Source: Planctomycetota bacterium (GTDB taxonomy: Bacteria > Planctomycetota > UBA11346). Taken from it: a stretch of DNA of 5,792 nucleotides. Where the stretch lies: contig JACDGQ010000224.1 of the NCBI GenBank assembly GCA_013821615.1, positions 1 to 5,792 of the forward strand, in the 5' to 3' direction. Made by a program: the position numbers and the translations under genes. The notes below the pieces were generated by a model that was given only the letters and a program-made list of their open reading frames with translations, was not told where the DNA came from and ran no database searches. Of this stretch, positions 1 through 4,709 are shown piece by piece. The stretch's first letter is position 1, and every line of letters begins with the position of its first letter.

Positions 1-1
1 G

Positions 2-190
2 CGCCTGAAGACGCGCCTGGCCGCCGACGTCGACGACGACGCGCGCGGCGTGCTGCGCTTCCTCGGCCATTGGCGCGCGCGCCTGGCCGGCGCCTTCATC
101 ATGCTGCCCGACGCGCGCACCGCGCAGGCCGAGCGCATCCTGCGCGAACTGGCCGGCGCGCGGACCGCGGCCGCAGACCCTAGACCCTAG
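2..190 (+). CDS. 3' end of an unidentified protein gene (5' end outside window)
   Basis: An open frame runs from the left edge to a TAG stop at 188-190, giving 62 residues of a longer protein. Codon third positions are almost all G or C, as in the neighbouring genes, which supports real coding. The visible tail is rich in Ala, Arg and Asp. It contains a short hydrophobic stretch, LAGAFIMLP (about residues 28-36 of the visible part), followed by a likely amphipathic helix (AQAERILRELAG). A strand followed by a helix would suit the end of an alpha/beta fold; methylenetetrahydrofolate-reductase-like proteins end in a loosely similar way, but this is too little to name a family. The last four residues (DPRP) and the stop codon are encoded by the 7-bp tandem repeat that starts at 175. 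The gene converges with the SMP-30-like gene. Function is unknown. Confidence 0.6.
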   Translation, partial: RLKTRLAADVDDDARGVLRFLGHWRARLAGAFIMLPDARTAQAERILRELAGARTAAADPRP

Positions 191-277
191 ACCCTAGACG
201 AGTGGGACGGCCACGTGGTCACCGGGCCCTCGCCCTCGTTTCCTGTACCTCGGGTCTCGCATCCAGGGTCTAGGGTC
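175..277. repeat. Inverted-repeat element with 7-bp tandem AGACCCT units
   Basis: Three head-to-tail copies of AGACCCT lie at 175-181, 182-188 and 189-195, followed by a partial copy, AGACG, at 196-200. The 13-mer AGGGTCTAGGGTC at 265-277 is the exact reverse complement of GACCCTAGACCCT, which occurs at 176-188 and again at 183-195. A further half unit, GGGTCT, lies at 252-257. The arms could pair around a 70 to 76 base loop that contains the palindromic core CACGTG. The element sits between two convergent genes and overlaps the end of the left one. It may act in transcription termination or as an interspersed intergenic repeat. No T-run follows either arm, so it is not a classical intrinsic terminator. 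Confidence 0.8.
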
Positions 278-360
278 CACCCATGCCCACAACTCGTCGT
301 TTGCGGCCACGTTCCCGGTCGACCAGACATCGCAAGTCCCGGCACACGCTCAGCTCATGC

Positions 361-1287
361 TCAATGCGGCCGCCCCACCAGCACCGGCAGCGCGTACAAC
401 CCGGTGCGCGCGGTGATGAACAGGGTGTGCCCGTCGCTGCCGCCAAAGCACAGGTTGGCCGGCTGTTCGGGCACCGGGATGGTGCCGAGCAGCGCGCCCG
501 CGGGCGTGTAGACGCGCACGCCATCGCCGGCAGAGGTCCACAGGCGGCCGTCCTGGTCGACGCGCATGCCGTCAGGCGCCGGCTTGTCGTCGAGGTTGGC
601 GAAGACCCGTCCGTCGCTGAGCGTGCCGTCGGCGCCGACCGCGTAGACGCGGATGTCGAAGGGCGCCTTGCCCGACTCGGCGATGTAGAGCGACTGCTCA
701 TCCGGGCTGAAGCACAGGCCATTGGGGTGGTCGAAGCTGTCGTTGACCATGGTGATCGCCTTGCCGTCGGGCGCGATGCGGTAGACGGCGTTGCGCTCCA
801 GTTCAGCTTTTTCACCCTGCGGGATGCCATAGGGCGGATCGGTGAACCAGATGCTGCCGTCCTTCTTCACCACCACGTCGTTGGGCGAACTGAAGCGCTT
901 GCCCTGATAGCGCTCCGCGACCGCGGCAATCGTGCCGTCGACGGCGGTGCGGGTGACGCGGCGCAGACCGTGCTCGCAGGTCACCAGGCGGCCCATGGGG
1001 TCGAGGGTGTTGCCGTTGGCGGCGTGGCTGGGCTTGCGGTAGGTGGCCAGGCCCTTGGCCCTGGACCAGCTCTTCAATTCGTCGGCAGGGATGTCGCTGA
1101 ACACCAGCTTGCCGCCATCCTCTGCGAGCCACACCGGCCCCTCGATGAAGCGCATGCCTCCGGCCAGTTTTTCGACCGTGGTCCCGGGGGCGACCACGGC
1201 GGCGAAACCGACGGCCTGATCGGCGGCCGCGAGCGGGCCGCTGAGCGCGGCAAGCAGTGCGATGACGGGGAGGGGCGTGGCGCGCAT
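361..1287 (-). CDS. Exported SMP-30/gluconolactonase/LRE-like protein
   Basis: The predicted protein has 308 residues and matches the SMP-30/gluconolactonase beta-propeller family, whose characterised members hydrolyse sugar lactones with a bound divalent metal. Residues 1-22 look like a cleavable signal peptide: Arg2, a hydrophobic core (VIALLAAL) and a small-residue end (PLAAA), so the enzyme is probably periplasmic. Candidate metal ligands occur in family order: Glu49 in FIEGPVW, Asn136 in SSPNDVV, Asn189 in HPNGLCFSPDE and Asp239 in PDGMRVD. Propeller signatures such as GSIWFTDPPYG (144-154) and GRLWTSAGDGV (247-257) are clear, and the length is normal. The ATG at 1287 is chosen because it opens the signal peptide and has GGAG eight bases upstream. 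The reading frame stays open far upstream, but that stretch is antisense to ugd. The gene diverges from ugd. The fold and metal site are well supported, but the substrate cannot be read from the sequence. Confidence 0.9.
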   Translation of the reverse strand: MRATPLPVIALLAALSGPLAAADQAVGFAAVVAPGTTVEKLAGGMRFIEGPVWLAEDGGKLVFSDIPADELKSWSRAKGLATYRKPSHAANGNTLDPMGRLVTCEHGLRRVTRTAVDGTIAAVAERYQGKRFSSPNDVVVKKDGSIWFTDPPYGIPQGEKAELERNAVYRIAPDGKAITMVNDSFDHPNGLCFSPDEQSLYIAESGKAPFDIRVYAVGADGTLSDGRVFANLDDKPAPDGMRVDQDGRLWTSAGDGVRVYTPAGALLGTIPVPEQPANLCFGGSDGHTLFITARTGLYALPVLVGRPH

Positions 1288-1295
1288 GCGGCGAT

Positions 1296-1299
1296 CTCC
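1296..1299 (-). promoter_or_regulatory. Shine-Dalgarno site of the SMP-30-like gene
   Basis: Read on the - strand, GGAG lies eight bases before the ATG at 1287. This decides the start in favour of the signal-peptide ATG. The site forms half of a perfect 10-base palindrome, CTCCATGGAG (1296-1305). That palindrome also contains an out-of-frame ATG at 1301-1299, which opens only a short shadow frame. Confidence 0.6.
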
Positions 1300-1374
1300 A
1301 TGGAGGTTGCGCCATAGGAAGGCCTGCGGCCGCGCTTGCCAGGGTCGGCCGCGACGTCCGGGCCGGGTCATGCC

Positions 1375-1403
1375 TTGAACAGGGGTCCCGGGGACGACAC
1401 GAT
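1375..1403 (+). promoter_or_regulatory. Weak candidate promoter for ugd-yjbQ
   Basis: TTGAAC (1375-1380) and CACGAT (1398-1403) are separated by 17 bases, the preferred sigma-70 spacing. They match the consensus at four and three of six positions. Transcription would begin near 1410, leaving a leader of about 20 bases before the ugd ATG. The spacer contains GTCCC-G-GGGAC (1385-1395), a small inverted repeat. In GC-rich DNA such matches are common by chance, so this is only the best candidate seen in the 144-base divergent region 1288-1431. Confidence 0.25.
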
Positions 1404-1431
1404 GCGGACGCACCAAGGGGGCGCGTCTTCC

Positions 1432-2799
1432 ATGCTCATCACCATCTTCGGCACCGGCTACGTCGGTCTCGTCACGGGCACCTGCTTCGCCGAGATGGGC
1501 AACACCGTCGCCTGCGTCGATGTGAACCAGGCCAAGATCGACACCCTGCTGCGCGGTGAAGTGCCGATCTACGAGCCCGGCCTGGCCGAGCTGCTGGGCG
1601 AGAACATCCACGGCAAGCGCATCTCCTTCACCACCTCTGCCAAACAGGGCCTGAGCGGCGCCGAGATCGCCTTCATCTGCGTCGGCACGCCAATGTCCGA
1701 CAGCGGCGAGGCCGACCTGCGCTACGTCGAGTCCGCGGCCCGCGACATCGGCCGCCACCTTACCGGTTACACCCTGGTGGTCGACAAGAGCACCGTCCCG
1801 GTCGGCACCGCCGACCGCGTGCGCGCCTGGATCCAGGAAGAGCTCGACAAGCGCGGCGCCACCTTCCCCTTCGACGTCGCCAGCAACCCCGAATTCCTCA
1901 AGGAGGGCTCGGCGGTCGACGACTTCATGAAGCCCGACCGCGTGGTGGTGGGCGTCAGCTCGGCGCGCGCCGAGGCGCTGCTGCGCGACCTCTATTCGCC
2001 GTTCATCCGCAACGGGCTGCGCATCTTCTCGATGGACGTGCGCTCGGCCGAGATGACCAAGTACGCGGCCAACGCCATGCTCGCGACCAAGATCAGCTTC
2101 ATCAACGAGATCTCGAACATCTGCGAGCTGGTCGGCGCGGACGTGCGCCAGGTGCGCCAGGGCGTCGGCGCGGACCAGCGCATCGGCATGCAGTTCCTGC
2201 ACCCCGGCGTCGGCTACGGCGGCAGCTGCTTCCCCAAGGACGTGCGCGCCCTGGTCCACACCGCGGCGGTGGCGGGCTACGAGGCCGAGCTGCTCGACGC
2301 GGTCGACAACGTCAACCAGCGCCAGAAGTCGCTGATCCGTCGCAAGCTGGCGCTGTGGTGCGAGCTGCACGGAAAACGCGTCGCCGACCTGACCGTGGCG
2401 ATCTGGGGCCTGGCCTTCAAGCCCAACACCGACGACGTGCGCGACGCGCCCTCGCTCGAGCTGGTGCGCGACCTGGTCGCTGCCGGCGCCACGGTGCGCG
2501 CCCACGATCCCAAGGCCATCCACGAGTTCCAACGCGCCATCGGCACGCTGCCGCGCACCACCTACCACGATGACATGTACGAGGCCACCGCCGGCGCCGA
2601 CGTGCTGTGCCTGATCACCGAATGGCGCCCGTTCCGCCGCCCGGATTTCGCGCGCCTCGGCAAGCAGCTCGCCGGCAAGGCGATCTTCGACGGCCGCAAC
2701 CAGTACGACGAGACCCGCGGCAGCGATCACGGCCTGACCATCTTCCCGATCGGCGTGCCGCTGCAGGCCGGCCTGAAGCGTCCGGCCGCGGGCGTCTGA
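1432..2799 (+). CDS. ugd: UDP-glucose 6-dehydrogenase
   Basis: The 455-residue product is a UDP-glucose/GDP-mannose dehydrogenase-family enzyme. It oxidises UDP-glucose twice with NAD+ to UDP-glucuronate in the cytoplasm, a precursor for exopolysaccharide, capsule or lipid A sugars. The N-terminal NAD-binding motif GTGYVG is at 7-12, with the acidic residue ending the second strand at Asp30. Other family motifs are VGTPMSD (84-90), DKSTVPVGT (118-126), SNPEFLKEG (151-159), EMTKYAAN (207-214, with conserved Lys210) and GYGGSCFPKD (261-270), which carries the catalytic Cys266 and Asp270. The C-terminal UDP-binding domain has WGLAFKPNTDDVRDAPS (325-341). All key residues are present and the length is normal. 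The ATG at 1432 starts exactly where the Rossmann strand begins (MLITIFGTGY) and follows AAGGGGG by ten bases. Upstream in-frame ATGs at 1336 and 1402 would add a non-homologous tail. The downstream yjbQ begins 13 bases after the stop. An alternative in the same superfamily, GDP-mannose dehydrogenase, is less likely given the overall match. Confidence 0.95.
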   Translation: MLITIFGTGYVGLVTGTCFAEMGNTVACVDVNQAKIDTLLRGEVPIYEPGLAELLGENIHGKRISFTTSAKQGLSGAEIAFICVGTPMSDSGEADLRYVESAARDIGRHLTGYTLVVDKSTVPVGTADRVRAWIQEELDKRGATFPFDVASNPEFLKEGSAVDDFMKPDRVVVGVSSARAEALLRDLYSPFIRNGLRIFSMDVRSAEMTKYAANAMLATKISFINEISNICELVGADVRQVRQGVGADQRIGMQFLHPGVGYGGSCFPKDVRALVHTAAVAGYEAELLDAVDNVNQRQKSLIRRKLALWCELHGKRVADLTVAIWGLAFKPNTDDVRDAPSLELVRDLVAAGATVRAHDPKAIHEFQRAIGTLPRTTYHDDMYEATAGADVLCLITEWRPFRRPDFARLGKQLAGKAIFDGRNQYDETRGSDHGLTIFPIGVPLQAGLKRPAAGV

Positions 2800-2812
2800 A
2801 GCGGATCCGATC

Positions 2813-3235
2813 ATGGCCTGGGGGCAGTCGGTCATCCGCCTGGCCGCGCGGCCGCGCGGCTTCCACCTGGTGACCGACGAGATCGTGCGCGGCCTGCCGC
2901 CCATCGCGAACATCGTGACGGGGCTGTTGCAGCTCTTCCTGCAGCACACCTCGGCCTCGCTGTGCCTGAATGAGAACGCCGACCCGGACGTGCGCGCCGA
3001 CCTCGAACGCTGGGCGCGTCACGCCGTCCCCGATGGCGCGCCGTTCTTCGTCCACGATGCCGAGGGACCCGACGACATGCCGGCGCACGTCAAGGCGGCG
3101 CTGTTCGGCACCGCCCTGACCATCCCGCTGCGCGCGGGGCGCCTGGCCCTCGGCACCTGGCAGGGCATCTGGCTGGGCGAGCACCGCGACCAGGGCGGCC
3201 CGCGCACGGTGGTGGCAACCGTCATGGGCGGGTGA
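2813..3235 (+). CDS. yjbQ: YjbQ/UPF0047 family protein (secondary thiamine-phosphate synthase)
   Basis: This 140-residue cytoplasmic protein matches the YjbQ/UPF0047 family along its full length. Visible signatures are RGFHLVTDEI (15-24), LQHTSASLCLNEN (43-55), HDAEGPDDMPAHVK (81-94) and LGTWQGIWLGEHR (113-125). The conserved polar residues His45, Asn55, His81, Asp88, His92 and Glu123 line up with the family's proposed active site. Family members show low thiamine-phosphate synthase activity and can partly replace ThiE in E. coli, but their physiological role is unsettled. The ATG at 2813 gives the family's usual N-terminus and length. Its ribosome-binding site is weak (GGA at 2803-2805), and with only 13 bases after the ugd stop it is probably co-transcribed or translationally coupled with ugd. 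No other thiamine gene is visible, so the neighbourhood does not support a thiamine role. Identification is firm, function moderate. Confidence 0.93.
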   Translation: MAWGQSVIRLAARPRGFHLVTDEIVRGLPPIANIVTGLLQLFLQHTSASLCLNENADPDVRADLERWARHAVPDGAPFFVHDAEGPDDMPAHVKAALFGTALTIPLRAGRLALGTWQGIWLGEHRDQGGPRTVVATVMGG

Positions 3236-3261
3236 GGGGGCAGGTTTTCGTTTCCCGTCCG

Positions 3262-3410
3262 GTTTTCACCGCCAAGACGCCAAGTCGCCAAGAGCCGCCG
3301 GGAATGACGGGGTCTCGTCAAGATCGGCGGCCTCAGCTTGCCCCACGCATGGTGACATCTTCCAACTCGAAAGCCGACCCTTGGCGTCTTGGTGCCTTGG
3401 CGGTAAAAAT
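3262..3410. repeat. Inverted-repeat intergenic element with 8-bp CGCCAAG-based arms
   Basis: The left arm (3263-3292) and right arm (3380-3409) are complementary at 26 of 30 positions. The outermost coding-like block, ACCGCCAAG (3268-3276), pairs perfectly with 3396-3404. Each arm holds three copies of a CGCCAAG core at 8-bp spacing: 3270, 3278 and 3286 on the left, and the inverted equivalents starting at 3380, 3388 and 3396 on the right, the middle one being CACCAAG. T-rich and A-rich tracts flank the arms. The 87-base interior carries a further nested hairpin (3294-3331). The element fills most of the gap between the convergent yjbQ and AI-2E genes. It contains no gene, and neither arm is followed by a U-run on the transcript. 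It resembles a small non-coding interspersed repeat; no target-site duplication is evident. Confidence 0.8.
3294..3331. other. Nested hairpin inside the 3262-3410 repeat element
   Basis: GCCGCC (3294-3299) pairs with GGCGGC (3326-3331). Inside it, TGACG (3305-3309) pairs with CGTCA (3316-3320) around a six-base loop. The two stems are separated by a symmetric five-by-five internal loop. The structure would form on either strand. It could be a folded core of the repeat, but stems of six and five base pairs are also possible by chance in GC-rich DNA. Confidence 0.4.
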
Positions 3411-3422
3411 CGCCGAGAAGCT

Positions 3423-4634
3423 CTATTTCCCTTCGGGCGGGGCAACGCTGGGCTGCTGCGCATCAGCAATCAGAATGCTCGCCGGCGGCGCGTCGAACTC
3501 GGTGCCGCCATAGAGCGTGCGCAGGAAGCCCAGCACCGAGGTGAAGGTCAGCACCGCGCCGGCGCCGAGGATGATGCCGAGCGGACCGCTGCCGAGGATG
3601 CCGCCGACCACGCCGAGGAAGAGCAGGAACCCCAGCCACAGGTCGTCATTGCGCAGGTGCCTGGCGAGGCGCGAGAAGCCACGCTCGATCAGCCAGGTCG
3701 CGGCCAGGCTGGCGGCCCCCAGACCGCAGGCCAGGCCGATCTCGCCCTGCGACCACAGCAGACTGGCGAGCGGCAGCCAGATCACCGCCGGGCCGACCAC
3801 CGGCAGCAAGGCGATGAAGGTCGCGATCACCATCACCACCACCGGGTGGAAGCCGCCGATGAACCAGGCGAGCACGGTCAGCGCCAGGCCGTGCGCGATG
3901 GCGCGCGCCAGGGTCACGCTGAGCAGGTGCCGCGCGGTGTCGTTGAAGCGCTGGCGCAGGCCGCGGCGCTCCTCGTCGGTGAGCGGCAGCCACTGCATCA
4001 GCGCCTCGACCAGGCGCGGCCCCTGGCTGTAGAAGTAGAAGAGCGTCACCAGGGTGAGGGCCGAACGCGCGAGGAATCCGCCGGTACCGGAGATCAGGTA
4101 GCCGAAGAAGGCCGGACCCACGGCGGTCTGCTCGAGCAGGTGCTCGGTGAGCTGGCGCAGTGCGGCGAGATCGACGTGCAGGTCCGGGTAGAGCACGGCG
4201 ACCTGGTTGGCGCGATCGACCAGCAGGTCGACGAGCGCCGCACGCGCGTGCGCATCGTGCATGGCCAGGCCAAGCAGGGCGTGGAAGGTGCCCTGGAACG
4301 ACCCGATCAGGCTGCCGAGCACCACCACCACCACGCCGATGGCCACGGCTCCGAGCGCGGCAGTCGCGGCGAGGGCGCTGAGGTAGCGGCGATCGGCGGC
4401 ATTCCAGCGCGGCAGCAGGCGGGTGCATGCGTCATCGATGGGCGCGAACAGCACGGGATAGGTGAGCGCGGCCAGCGCCGCGGCCAGCAGCAGCGATGAG
4501 AGCGCCGGCCAGATGACCACTACCAGCCAGGCGATCACGCCGGCGGTCAGGGCGAATAGCGCGATGTGCGGCAGCCAGGCGCGCAGCAGTCGGCTCGGAT
4601 CCCGGGGATCCGGCTCCGGGATCGGATCGGGCAT
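3423..4634 (-). CDS. AI-2E/PerM family membrane transporter
   Basis: The product has 403 residues and the layout of the AI-2E (PerM, formerly UPF0118) transporter family, inner-membrane proteins linked to export of autoinducer-2 or, in some members, Na+/H+ antiport. A hydrophobic pair lies at about 22-62, another segment at 85-112, and a soluble stretch at about 113-172. Further membrane segments lie at about 176-203, 240-290, 298-315 and 332-370. The family signature near the C-terminal half is visible as FIALLPVVGPAVIWLP (273-288), preceded by the hydrophobic run HPVVVMVIA (263-271). The N-terminus is an unusual acidic, proline-rich tail (MPDPIPEPDPRDP) and the C-terminus is a polar tail of about 25 residues. 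Length is slightly above the common 350-370. No Shine-Dalgarno sequence is evident before the ATG at 4634, but no good later start exists before the first membrane helix. It follows the FecR-like gene in the same direction after 75 bases. Family membership is good; the substrate is unknown. Confidence 0.85.
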   Translation of the reverse strand: MPDPIPEPDPRDPSRLLRAWLPHIALFALTAGVIAWLVVVIWPALSSLLLAAALAALTYPVLFAPIDDACTRLLPRWNAADRRYLSALAATAALGAVAIGVVVVVLGSLIGSFQGTFHALLGLAMHDAHARAALVDLLVDRANQVAVLYPDLHVDLAALRQLTEHLLEQTAVGPAFFGYLISGTGGFLARSALTLVTLFYFYSQGPRLVEALMQWLPLTDEERRGLRQRFNDTARHLLSVTLARAIAHGLALTVLAWFIGGFHPVVVMVIATFIALLPVVGPAVIWLPLASLLWSQGEIGLACGLGAASLAATWLIERGFSRLARHLRNDDLWLGFLLFLGVVGGILGSGPLGIILGAGAVLTFTSVLGFLRTLYGGTEFDAPPASILIADAQQPSVAPPEGK

Positions 4635-4709
4635 GGCGACAGGCTAGCAGGCTGCTGGAAAATGGCGACCGGCGCCTCGTCGGCTAACCCGGCTTGAACG
4701 GCATGGCCC
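4635..4709 (-). other. 75-base gap between the FecR-like and AI-2E genes
   Basis: The two - strand genes may form one transcription unit across this gap. I see no convincing terminator, promoter or ribosome-binding site. A small inverted repeat, AGCAG-G-CTGCT (4646-4656), is present, but in the - direction no T-run follows it, so it does not read as a terminator. Confidence 0.3.

Noticed and set aside
175..200. Telomere-like or CRISPR-like repeat array
   Set aside because: Only three short units without spacers are present, and the sequence lies inside a chromosome-like gene context with an inverted copy nearby.
283..1317. 344-codon + strand open frame antisense to the SMP-30-like gene
   Set aside because: Composition is rich in Ala, Arg, Gly and Asp as expected for an antisense shadow, and the - strand frame has a complete recognisable protein with metal ligands.
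1336..1431. Upstream in-frame ATG starts for ugd at 1336 and 1402
   Set aside because: They would add a tail unlike the family before the first Rossmann strand; the ATG at 1432 gives the standard N-terminus.
1288..2949. Long - strand open frame continuing upstream of the SMP-30-like gene, antisense through ugd
   Set aside because: It is the mirror of ugd codons in GC-rich DNA, shows no protein family pattern, and the lactonase-like gene has a clear signal-peptide start with a ribosome-binding site at 1287.
3236..3262. Intrinsic terminator just after yjbQ, suggested by T-rich patches
   Set aside because: The T-rich patches are not preceded by a GC-rich stem of useful length.
3381..4499. 372-codon + strand open frame with His-rich and Gln/Glu-rich stretches
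   Set aside because: It is the antisense shadow of the AI-2E gene: the His runs are complements of Val/Met-rich membrane helices, and it begins inside the repeat element.
4646..4656. AGCAG-G-CTGCT as a terminator after the FecR-like gene
   Set aside because: The stem is only about four base pairs once a loop is allowed, and no T-run follows it in the - direction.
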